Below are positions 34,034-40,255 of a stretch of DNA of 59,957 nt, in pieces. Where the stretch lies: contig DXZC01000002.1 of the NCBI GenBank assembly GCA_019415505.1, positions 1-59,957 on the forward strand, in the 5' to 3' direction. The DNA is from Peptococcaceae bacterium. Lineage in GTDB: Bacteria; Bacillota; Dehalobacteriia; UBA7702. How positions within the stretch are numbered: position 1 is the stretch's first letter; each line of letters begins with the position of its first letter. The notes beneath the pieces are model-generated. The model ran no database searches. It had not been told where the DNA came from and saw only the letters and a program-made list of their open reading frames with translations. A program made the position numbers and the translations under genes.

Positions 34034-34205
34034 AAAAAATAATTATGTTTCGCGTGAGATTTTGGATTCTCTATGCTATGACGCCATTGAAGGGGATTTA
34101 GAGGAAGAGATGTTGCACTATCAGAAAATGTCTGAGGAAAAACAATTGTATCCATCGGCAAATTTAGATGAACGTATTAATGTGATAAATAGACAAATAA
34201 GCTAA
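34026..34205 (+). CDS. Small acidic protein co-translated with the sigma factor
   Basis: A 59-residue protein, acidic in the middle (DAIEGDLEEEML), with no membrane segment and no family I recognise. ATG 34026 has GGAAGGTGG eight bases upstream and overlaps the end of the sigma gene. The position suggests an accessory factor of the sigma factor, such as a small anti-sigma protein or region-2-type helper. That is inference only. Confidence 0.6.
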   Translation: MSKKNNYVSREILDSLCYDAIEGDLEEEMLHYQKMSEEKQLYPSANLDERINVINRQIS

Positions 34206-34208
34206 GAC

Positions 34209-34298
34209 ATGAAAAGAAAGAAATGTGGCAAAAAGATTTTGTTGGTCGCGTGTTTTGTCATTGCATTCTCCCGAAAAATATTTCGGGAGAATTTTTAA
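34209..34298 (+). pseudogene. 5' fragment of a membrane or secreted protein gene, cut by the 89-bp repeat
   Basis: The frame starts MKRKKCGKKILLVACFVIAFS, a basic then hydrophobic signal-like start. It runs into the direct repeat at 34265 and ends RKIFRENF there. The same eight-residue ending occurs in the frame that enters the right repeat copy at 36968. This looks like the front part of a gene whose body has been lost. It begins four bases after the 59-residue gene. Confidence 0.5.
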
Positions 34299-34353
34299 TA
34301 AAATTGGGAAAATTTTGTAATGTTTTTTCATTTATAGAGTCTAATTAGTAAGG
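34265..34353. repeat. 89-bp direct repeat, left copy (terminator plus putative promoter)
   Basis: It is identical over 89 bases to 36968-37056. The first part is a terminator hairpin, TTCTCCCGAAA and TTTCGGGAGAA followed by TTTTT. The second part holds TGTAATG and GTCTAAT about 16 bases apart, which could be an ECF-type promoter. The gene of a secreted protein starts 30 bases downstream. Confidence 0.9.
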
Positions 34354-34382
34354 ACAATAAAATTAACTAAAAAAGGAGATAA

Positions 34383-34708
34383 ATGAAGAAGTTTTTAGTA
34401 ATGTTATTAATGTTTACTCTTGTTTTTGGATTAACGGTACCAACTTACGCTATGGAATCAAGAGAACAAAAGAAGATACTGAGGAGATAACACCTTATGC
34501 TTTGATAATCAATAGAGATGACTTAATATGTGCATCAATGTCGGGAAACACTGTTTCCGCTGCTATATTTACCCAAGGGAAAACCAATGTAACAAAATCT
34601 TATGTTCGCATTGACCTATGTAGAAAAACTGGTGGCGCCTTCTCCTATACCCTATGGAAAAGCGGCACTTTAAAGCCTGCTGTAATTGCATTACAAAAAA
34701 TATTTTAA
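34383..34708 (+). pseudogene. Frameshifted secreted protein gene
   Basis: The ATG at 34383 follows AAAGGAG and encodes a clean signal peptide (MKKFLVMLLMFTLVFG, then TVPTYA). The frame stops at 34490 after 35 residues. From about 34461 a second frame continues the protein: EDTEEITPYALIINRDDL, then KSYVRIDLCRKTGGAF, to a stop at 34708. A single-base indel near the CAAAAGAAG tract joins the two. The C-terminus also seems shortened. The type resembles small Cys-poor secreted beta-sheet proteins of Firmicutes; no function can be given. Confidence 0.65.
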
Positions 34709-34773
34709 CCGCTTAGATTAGGTTATTGTGCCGCTCATCAGTAAAACAGCAGGAATGATAGTAAAGGGAGGAG

Positions 34774-34995
34774 ATGATAAGATATTCTTTTACCATATCA
34801 GATTTGGGTAAGAGCTATTGAAGGTAAAAAGATACCTACATACTTGGAACAACGAACAAGGATAACTTCTTTACAGAAGTTCTCATAGCGATATTTTATT
34901 GCCTAGGTTCAGTAGCAGTTTTTTCTTGCATCATCATGTCACTTTTTACTTTAACTATTATGCTATTTTGGGGAAAGAAGAGAAATTATATTTAA
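34774..34995 (+). pseudogene. Small membrane protein gene with two in-frame stops
   Basis: The frame from ATG 34774 reads MIRYSFTISDLGKSY and then meets TGA (34819) and TAA (34825). It continues in the same frame as KDTYILGTTNKDNFFTEV, then one to two membrane helices (LIAIFYCLGSVAVFSCII, SLFTLTIMLFW) and the basic end GKKRNYI. GGGAGGAG lies directly before the ATG. It is a 73-codon gene that has decayed. Confidence 0.55.
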
Positions 34996-35107
34996 AAAGG
35001 GGTTTATTGTAAAATCAAATTTAGCACATAAAAATCCAGAGTGAAAGGATTTCTTTTAGAATAGAGTTACCACGAATTGACATCAGATTAAGTTATTTGA
35101 ACCATGT

Positions 35108-35113
35108 TATAAT
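35108..35113 (+). promoter_or_regulatory. Possible extended -10 box upstream of the four-helix membrane protein
   Basis: TGTTATAAT is an extended -10 element. No good -35 is found at 16-18 bases. A TTGACA lies 25 bases upstream, too far away. Confidence 0.3.
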
Positions 35114-35190
35114 GACGATTCTACTTATTTGAATCCAGATTAAAAAAACAATTTTATAATACTAATTATATGAAAGACAAAGGTGGGCCT

Positions 35191-35628
35191 ATGAAGAAAA
35201 AGCTAGTCATAAATATTTTAACAATCATTGCAATTTTGACCTTGGTATTTGGTCAATTTATTCTGGTCTTTGTTAAGGAGATCTTTCATATCCCGGTGAA
35301 TGAACAATTTCATTTTGTTGTTCAAGTGATACTTTTTGTTTATACTGCCCTGCTTATGATATACATTGTTTTTTTCTTCAGTATAGAGGAAAAGAACAGC
35401 AAGCTTATCTGCACTAGGCAGCGAACAAAGAAAAATATTTTTTTCATTATTGGCACAGAGATGTTTATAGTAATGATGGCCTTTCTTTTGTATATTCTTA
35501 ATTATCATGTAGAGAGCAGCAGCGCTTTATTGCCGTCAACGCTGGTGGGGGTTCTTGCCATTGCCTATGTAGTTGTTATGGTAGGTTCCTTGGGTTTAGG
35601 AATTTCACATCACAACGAGGATATTTAA
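35191..35628 (+). CDS. Four-helix integral membrane protein of unknown function
   Basis: The 145-residue protein has four hydrophobic segments: INILTIIAILTLVFGQFIL, VVQVILFVYTALLMIYIVFFF, NIFFIIGTEMFIVMMAFLLYIL and LVGVLAIAYVVVMVGSLGLGI. A charged cytoplasmic loop (EEKNSKLICTRQRTKKN) separates helices 2 and 3. I do not recognise the family. ATG 35191 follows AGGTGG. A decayed relative of its C-terminal half lies at 36481-36670, so the gene was probably duplicated. It is one of the few intact genes in this AT-rich segment. Confidence 0.65.
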   Translation: MKKKLVINILTIIAILTLVFGQFILVFVKEIFHIPVNEQFHFVVQVILFVYTALLMIYIVFFFSIEEKNSKLICTRQRTKKNIFFIIGTEMFIVMMAFLLYILNYHVESSSALLPSTLVGVLAIAYVVVMVGSLGLGISHHNEDI

Positions 35629-35654
35629 GTAATTGGATAATATAAGGAGAAAAG

Positions 35655-36182
35655 TTGAAGGGAAAATATATAGCATATCTAAAAATATTATTCTTAGCCC
35701 AATGAGATGATATATCCGTAAATTTATAGTTTTCCCCAAACGCTACCACTACAAGGGCCATGATGGTGACTGTATTATATAATGTCTGCGATGGTTCCCC
35801 ATATTACGCCGGGAGTTCCTTTAACGATGTTTCCTCAAGTGCATACTACCGGGACGCTGTATATTGGGGCAAAGCTAAAGGAATCGTAAATGGAATCAAT
35901 AGTACCCAATTTGCACCAAACACTAATGTGACAAGGGAACAAATAGTGACATTTCTTTATCGTTTTGCACAAACCTATGGTTACAGTACCGCTGTGTCGG
36001 GGAGTTTGAATGGATTTTCTGACAGAGGTCAGGTTTCTTCGTATGCACAAACTCCCATGAAGTGGGCTATTGGCAAGGGTATTATTACAGGCAGGACTTC
36101 AACTACCTTAGTACCTCAGGGAGCAGCATCTAGAGCTGAAGTTTCTACTTTCGTTCATCGCTTTATTTCCAAACTCATGTAG
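35655..36182 (+). pseudogene. Truncated SLH-domain surface protein gene
   Basis: TTG 35655 after AAGGAG starts a signal-like sequence (KGKYIAYLKILFLAQ) that hits TGA at 35703 and TAG at 35727. In the same frame the end of an SLH repeat follows (FSPNATTTRAMMVTVLYN). Two complete SLH repeats come next (FNDVSSSAYYRDAVYWGKAK with FAPNTNVTREQI; FSDRGQVSSYAQTPMKWAIG with LVPQGAASRAEV). The original N-terminal body appears deleted. The part from ATG 35760 is open, but that Met lies inside an SLH repeat, so it is a remnant rather than a gene start. Confidence 0.75.
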
Positions 36183-36292
36183 CGGCTAAAATAGTAAAAG
36201 GTAATTAAAGATTTCTAGGCATAAGCCGTAGAAAACCTACTACTGCTTATACCGAATAAATAAATATAGTATGGATAGAAAGGTGAAATCGC

Positions 36293-36403
36293 ATGAAAGA
36301 GGTGCTGTTGATCTTATTAATGATACCTCTTGTTATTTTTTTATGGCGGTTGCCATATGTGTTGATTATCATCGTTTTTGACAGCCTGAGGTGGGAGAAT
36401 TAG
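36293..36403 (+). CDS. 36-residue single-helix membrane peptide
   Basis: The ATG at 36293 is preceded by GAAAGGTG. The product, with MKEVLLILLMIPLVIFLWRL followed by a hydrophobic PYVLIIIVF and a charged DSLRWEN end, would be a small membrane protein. It might also be the start of a longer decayed gene, because sequence similar to 35191-35628 begins just downstream. Confidence 0.4.
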   Translation: MKEVLLILLMIPLVIFLWRLPYVLIIIVFDSLRWEN

Positions 36404-36670
36404 GGTCTGATTATCACTGATATTATTTTTTGTATATATAGTTTTGGACTTAAACGAAGCGAAAAAAGAGAACTCTATGGATAATAGGCACGGAGATGTT
36501 ATCGTCTGTGATTGCTCTTTTGGTTTATGTCTTGAATCATCCACAAATGGAGCCGCCTTTTCCGTAATTTCCCCAGGTATTTGTTTGCCTATACTGCAAT
36601 GACCCCGGTTGTCTTACTGGTTGCTTTGGTAAAATCAATCACAGAGCATTTTAGAAAAAATAAAAAGTAA
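36404..36670 (+). pseudogene. Decayed copy of the four-helix membrane protein gene
   Basis: 36481-36567 reads IIGTEMLSSVIALLVYVLNH, matching IIGTEMFIVMMAFLLYILNY of the intact protein at 35191. A frameshift near 36563 leads to LFAYTAMTPVVLLVALVKSI and a stop at 36670, matching the last helix. The part before 36481 has lost its frame. Confidence 0.6.
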
Positions 36671-36719
36671 AAACCAATGATATCAAGGATATTGTAAATA
36701 CAAAGATGATCAGCACAAT

Positions 36720-37001
36720 TTGATTTATTAGATACTGGTAATAGTCTTAATTTTGATACAGAAAAGGCAGAATTAAAAAAATATTCGTGGAGTTGAAGGA
36801 ATCTCTGTATTACGTGAAGATTTTGACGGAGTAATATGCTATAATTTGGACCGATGTAAATTATACAATTAATCTTTACGGAGATTTTATGAGACCACAA
36901 ACTATGATAAGATATTAAAAAGTATGGCAAAGACAGTTACCTATGAAAATAATAGTATTATTGAAGTATTCTCCCGAAAAATATTTCGGGAGAATTTTTA
37001 A
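36720..37001 (+). pseudogene. Frameshifted 3' fragment of an unidentified gene running into the right repeat
   Basis: Three successive frames give protein-like pieces: DLLDTGNSLNFDTEKAELKK, GVEGISVLREDFDGVICYNL and RFYETTNYDKILKSMAKTV, the last running to a stop inside the repeat at 36999-37001. At least two indels separate them. I do not recognise the product. Confidence 0.5.
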
Positions 37002-37056
37002 TAAAATTGGGAAAATTTTGTAATGTTTTTTCATTTATAGAGTCTAATTAGTAAGG
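36968..37056. repeat. 89-bp direct repeat, right copy
   Basis: Identical to 34265-34353. On its left it joins a decayed plus-strand gene. On its right it lies within the 3' end of a minus-strand gene and supplies that gene's last codons and stop. Confidence 0.9.
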
Positions 37057-37299
37057 GATCAACAAGGGAACAACATAGACCAAAATTGTCAAGTCGGTGC
37101 CAATAAAAATGGGAGCTTTAAAGTAAGAGTCATGGGCGTATATTCCGGCGCCCCACATCCTTATGTTTTCACCATACTGGTTAATAAACTCATAGGAATG
37201 TGAAGTATTATAGGAGCATAAACCAGAAACTGTGACAATCAGCAATAACAGTATGATTAGTAGGTTTAAAAGATTAAATATTGATTTTGTTTTACTCAT
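37048..37299 (-). pseudogene. 3'-truncated membrane protein gene at the repeat border
   Basis: The frame from ATG 37299 has 83 residues: a long hydrophobic helix (IFNLLNLLIILLLLIVTVSG), a polar stretch (YEFINQYGENIRMWGAGIY, AHDSYFKAPIFIGTDL), and the start of a second helix (ILVYVVPLLI). It ends PY-stop exactly where the 89-bp repeat begins (37056). The protein stops mid-helix, so the 3' part of the gene has been lost. The start overlaps the marR stop by eight bases, so it was the second gene of a marR operon. Confidence 0.65.
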
Positions 37300-37750
37300 T
37301 GTTTTTGCTTCCCTGGGGGTAAGTTGCAAAACAGCTGAGTAGTTTTTTTAGGCTATAAACTAAACTGTCAATTTCCGTATCAGAAAACGCGGCAAATAAT
37401 TTATCGGCTTCTCTCGCAGTGGGCTCATCATTTTCGGCAAAATACTGGTATGTCTTTTCTGTCAGCTCTACTTTTAATGCCCGTGCATCCCAGGTCGACT
37501 TTGCAATAGTTACATATCCCTTGCTGGCCAATGGCGTCAACATTTTTTTGACATTCTGTCTTGTTGTTCCAACAAACTCGGCAATACTGTTGAGGTTTTT
37601 TTCTCGTAGTTCCATTTTAGAAATCATCATTAACAAAAACCACTGCTTAAAGGTAATGTCGGGCAATATGGCATCCCCAAACAATGTTATCTTATTGGCA
37701 ATTAAAGAAACGTATCCTATGATATAGTCCTCTTTTTCTATTCTGTTCAT
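37292..37750 (-). CDS. MarR family transcriptional regulator
   Basis: The 152-residue protein has a winged helix-turn-helix in the middle (LNSIAEFVGTTRQNVKKMLTPLASKGYV) and flanking dimerisation helices. DARALKVELTE is the wing region. It probably represses its own operon, because a 22-bp palindrome sits between the -35 and -10 boxes upstream. The co-transcribed membrane gene is truncated. Ligand unknown. Confidence 0.88.
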   Translation of the reverse strand: MNRIEKEDYIIGYVSLIANKITLFGDAILPDITFKQWFLLMMISKMELREKNLNSIAEFVGTTRQNVKKMLTPLASKGYVTIAKSTWDARALKVELTEKTYQYFAENDEPTAREADKLFAAFSDTEIDSLVYSLKKLLSCFATYPQGSKNNE

Positions 37751-37768
37751 CTAAATACCTCCAATTAT

Positions 37769-37815
37769 GCAATAGGTTACATATCTATTTTAGGCAACCT
37801 ATTGCCTAAAGTCAA
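37769..37815 (-). promoter_or_regulatory. Promoter and operator of the marR operon
   Basis: On the minus strand TTGACT (37815-37810), 17 bases and TAAAAT (37792-37787) form a promoter. A palindrome TTTAGGCAA, CCTA, TTGCCTAAA covers 37789-37810 and fills the spacer. A second inverted pair, GCAATAGGTT (37769-37778) and AACCTATTGC (37796-37805), extends over the likely transcription start. This fits MarR autorepression. Confidence 0.75.
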
Positions 37816-37874
37816 GGTGCAGTTAGAAAAATTTATTTTTTGCGAGAAAAGTCTAGTAAACGGTTAAACAGGGG

Positions 37875-38024
37875 GTGTATTATGTCTCTCGTTGCTCACT
37901 CGGTGTTTATAAGCCGCCACTAATCTGCCCCACAGCTTATGGTGTTTATAAATCGCCGCTAATCTGCCCCACAGCTTATGGTGTTTATAAGCCGCCGCTG
38001 ATCTGCCCCACAGTCTATAAGTAA
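37875..38024 (+). CDS. Possible 49-residue tandem-repeat peptide
   Basis: From GTG 37875 the frame reads nine residues, then three copies of GVYK(P/S)PLICPT(A/V)Y, a Lys and TAA. Three of the five codons that vary between units change synonymously. Against this, the only ribosome-binding-like sequence (AGGGGG) touches the GTG, and the minus strand is open too. It may be only a non-coding repeat. Confidence 0.25.
   Translation: MYYVSRCSLGVYKPPLICPTAYGVYKSPLICPTAYGVYKPPLICPTVYK
37902..38018. repeat. Three tandem 39-bp repeats
   Basis: Units at 37902-37940, 37941-37979 and 37980-38018 differ at only a few bases. Each begins GGTGTTTATAA and contains ATCTGCCCCACAG. Thirteen codons fit exactly in one unit, so an open frame gives a 13-residue repeat on the plus strand. 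The whole stretch 37816-38081 has no confident gene. There are no spacers, so it is not a CRISPR array. Confidence 0.9.
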
Positions 38025-38032
38025 TTAAATTT

Positions 38033-38063
38033 AAAAAGCATGGCCTAATGCCATGCTTTTTTT
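38033..38063. terminator. Bidirectional terminator before ybjQ
   Basis: AAAAAGCATGGC (38033-38044) pairs with GCCATGCTTTTT (38050-38061), and T or A runs flank both sides. It ends the minus-strand rqcH-ybjQ transcript. Confidence 0.85.
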
Positions 38064-38081
38064 ATATAGTTATACCTTTTC

Positions 38082-38402
38082 TCAGCGGTACACAACAGCA
38101 GTACCGCTGGCTGTCACCATCAGCATGCCATTATCAGCGCCTAAAACCTCGTAATCCAAATCCACGCCAACCACGGCATTGGCGCCTAATTCCTGAGCTC
38201 TTTTTTCCATTTCCTGTAAAGCTTCCTCTCTGGCAGCTAGCAGTTCTCCCTCATAGGAATTGCTGCGTCCCCCAAAAATATTACGCACGCTAGCTGTAAT
38301 ATCCTTGAAGATATTGATGCCAGTAATAACTTCGCCAAATACTATGCCCTTATATTCTGTTATTTCCCGGCCTTCGATAGATTGAGTAGTAGTTACTATC
38401 AT
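38082..38402 (-). CDS. YbjQ family (UPF0145) protein
   Basis: A 106-residue protein of the YbjQ/DUF74 family, which forms pentameric rings and has no settled function. The family pattern is visible: MIVTTTQSIEGREITEYKGI at the start, GEVITGINIFKD, AQELGANAVVGVDLDYE, and a C-terminal beta-strand VTASGTAVVY. AGGAG precedes the ATG. It follows rqcH by two bases on the same strand. Confidence 0.9.
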   Translation of the reverse strand: MIVTTTQSIEGREITEYKGIVFGEVITGINIFKDITASVRNIFGGRSNSYEGELLAAREEALQEMEKRAQELGANAVVGVDLDYEVLGADNGMLMVTASGTAVVYR

Positions 38403-38404
38403 GT

Positions 38405-40144
38405 TTATTCCTCCTTATAATCAGGTTTTTCTGGTTTAACATAGACTGTGGTTTGTTCAAAATAGATTACCATACCCGGCCTGGCGCCATTTGGTTTCCG
38501 CACTTGTTTAACTGCGGTGTAATCTACTGGCACTTTATCAGCTCCCTGGGCCTTGCTATGGTAAGCGGCGGCTGCGGCGGCTCTGATTATCACCTCCGGA
38601 GGGATGTCGCGACCTTCGTTGCGCTTAATTATAACGTGGCTGCCGGGGATGTCCTTGGTATGTAGCCAAATATCATCTTTAGCCGCAATTTTCAAGGTTA
38701 ACTTATCATTTTGTTTATTATTGCGCCCGATTAAAATGGTATGGTCTAAATAAGTAAACTGATGGGGTGGCAAGGCATCGGCAATTTTCTGTTTTTTCCC
38801 TTTGGTCTTATTTTTATTCTTGAGATATCCGGAGCTTATTGCTTCTTCCCGTACCACCTCTAAATCTTTAACATTATTGACGCTCTCCATGGTGTAACAG
38901 AGATTCTCTAAATAAGTCAGTTCCTCCCTGTTGGTTTCTAGCTGCTTTGCAATGGCGTCTTTGGCTATTTTCGCCTTATTATAACGCCGGAAGTAGCGGG
39001 CGGCGTTATCCTGGGGTGATAATTCAGGTCGCAGTTTTATGGTTACTGGTTTTTCCGCCTCGTAAAAATTATTTAATGTGACGCTATCCGCGTGCTGGGG
39101 AATTTGGTAGAGGTAAGCTGTGAGTAATTCGGCGTAAAGCCTATATTTATCGCCGCTTATGGCGTCTCTCAGTTCCTTTTCCTGTTTGCTAATTTTGCGG
39201 CCCAGCTTGACCTGGGCCTGCTCCAAGGTTTTACAGTAGGCTGCTTTTTGTGAGGTAAAGACGGCCTCCGCCTCGCGCTTATCAAAATACAAGTCCAAGG
39301 TTTGGCTCAAGTTGTCGCAGGAAACAAATTCACCTTTGCGGTAAGTTAAGGGTAAAAAGTAAAAATCCTTGGTCTTATGATCCTGCATTACTAAAGTGCC
39401 ACATGGTTTACTGAAGAGCAAATTTTGGAGGGACTCGTATAGTCTGTGGCATTCATATGCTCCCAGTTCTGCCACGGTCATATCCTCCATTTGACTGATA
39501 AACACTATTTCCTGGGCCGCCTGGGGGCTTATTCCCTGAATAACAGTGGTCAAGCCCTGGGCTACCTTGGTATCCATGTCCAAATTAAGGAGTATTTCCC
39601 CTAATTCATCCTCTGTAATCAGGAAGGGGTTTGCTTTTTCCTGGGGCGGTGGCGCCATATAGCTTAGATGGGGGAGCACCTGGCGGTAACTGGATACGTT
39701 AGAACCATACTGTTTAATAGCGCCTATGATTATTTGCTCTTCTGTTGTGAGAATTATGTTGCTATGCTTACCCATAATTTCCACATATAGTCTTTTTAAG
39801 GCGATTTCCCCAATTTCATTGCGGCCCTCTATTGTCAGCTCTGCTATCCTGTCTAGCCCCTTTTGGCTTATCTGCAATATCTTTCCACCTTCTATATGCT
39901 TGCGTAAAACCATGGCAAAGGGCGGCGGGCTTTGGGGATTATCCTTAACTGTTGTACTAATGTTTAGCCGGGCGTTTTGAGGGTGGGCTGAAAGCACCAA
40001 ATTAAAGTTGCCTAAACCGCTTTGGTTTAGTTTAAGAGTTATGGTGTTTTTGTCAGGCTGGTGTACCTTGTTTATTTTTGCCCTGGCCAGGCTGGGTTCG
40101 AGTTCTGTTAGTAGTTTATTGAGATAAAGTCCGTCTAAGGGCAT
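38405..40144 (-). CDS. rqcH: Rqc2-type ribosome quality control protein RqcH (NFACT family)
   Basis: RqcH binds stalled 50S-peptidyl-tRNA complexes and directs alanine tailing of nascent chains. The 579-residue protein has NFACT-N (start MPLDGLYLNKLL), helix-hairpin-helix and coiled-coil middle parts, and NFACT-R at the C-terminus with IWLHTKDIPGSHVII, the DR-like conserved segment. ATG 40144 has AAAGGCGG eight bases upstream. An upstream ATG at 40171 falls at or before the likely transcription start. Confidence 0.92.
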   Translation of the reverse strand: MPLDGLYLNKLLTELEPSLARAKINKVHQPDKNTITLKLNQSGLGNFNLVLSAHPQNARLNISTTVKDNPQSPPPFAMVLRKHIEGGKILQISQKGLDRIAELTIEGRNEIGEIALKRLYVEIMGKHSNIILTTEEQIIIGAIKQYGSNVSSYRQVLPHLSYMAPPPQEKANPFLITEDELGEILLNLDMDTKVAQGLTTVIQGISPQAAQEIVFISQMEDMTVAELGAYECHRLYESLQNLLFSKPCGTLVMQDHKTKDFYFLPLTYRKGEFVSCDNLSQTLDLYFDKREAEAVFTSQKAAYCKTLEQAQVKLGRKISKQEKELRDAISGDKYRLYAELLTAYLYQIPQHADSVTLNNFYEAEKPVTIKLRPELSPQDNAARYFRRYNKAKIAKDAIAKQLETNREELTYLENLCYTMESVNNVKDLEVVREEAISSGYLKNKNKTKGKKQKIADALPPHQFTYLDHTILIGRNNKQNDKLTLKIAAKDDIWLHTKDIPGSHVIIKRNEGRDIPPEVIIRAAAAAAYHSKAQGADKVPVDYTAVKQVRKPNGARPGMVIYFEQTTVYVKPEKPDYKEE

Positions 40145-40174
40145 AAACATTACCGCCTTTCTAAATCTCATAAC

Positions 40175-40203
40175 ATTATAGCATGTTTTAGCTTTAAAGT
40201 CAT
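40175..40203 (-). promoter_or_regulatory. Promoter of rqcH-ybjQ
   Basis: On the minus strand ATGACT (40203-40198), 17 bases and TATAAT (40180-40175). Confidence 0.55.
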
Positions 40204-40255
40204 TACCATAGTAACTTTAGCATAATATGAAAAAAGCTATAAAAAACGGAAAGGT

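Noticed and set aside
35760..36182. Complete SLH-protein gene starting at ATG 35760
   Set aside because: The methionine lies inside an SLH repeat, and the same frame continues upstream through two stop codons, so it is a remnant.
34265..37056. Insertion sequence or transposon bounded by direct repeats
   Set aside because: No transposase or recombinase gene and no terminal inverted repeats are present. The repeats are terminator-promoter cassettes rather than element ends.
37902..38018. CRISPR array
   Set aside because: The three units are directly adjacent with no spacers, and no cas genes are in the window.
38405..40171. Many open frames antisense to core genes
   Set aside because: They follow the codon pattern of the genes opposite, lack ribosome-binding sites and show no family motifs.
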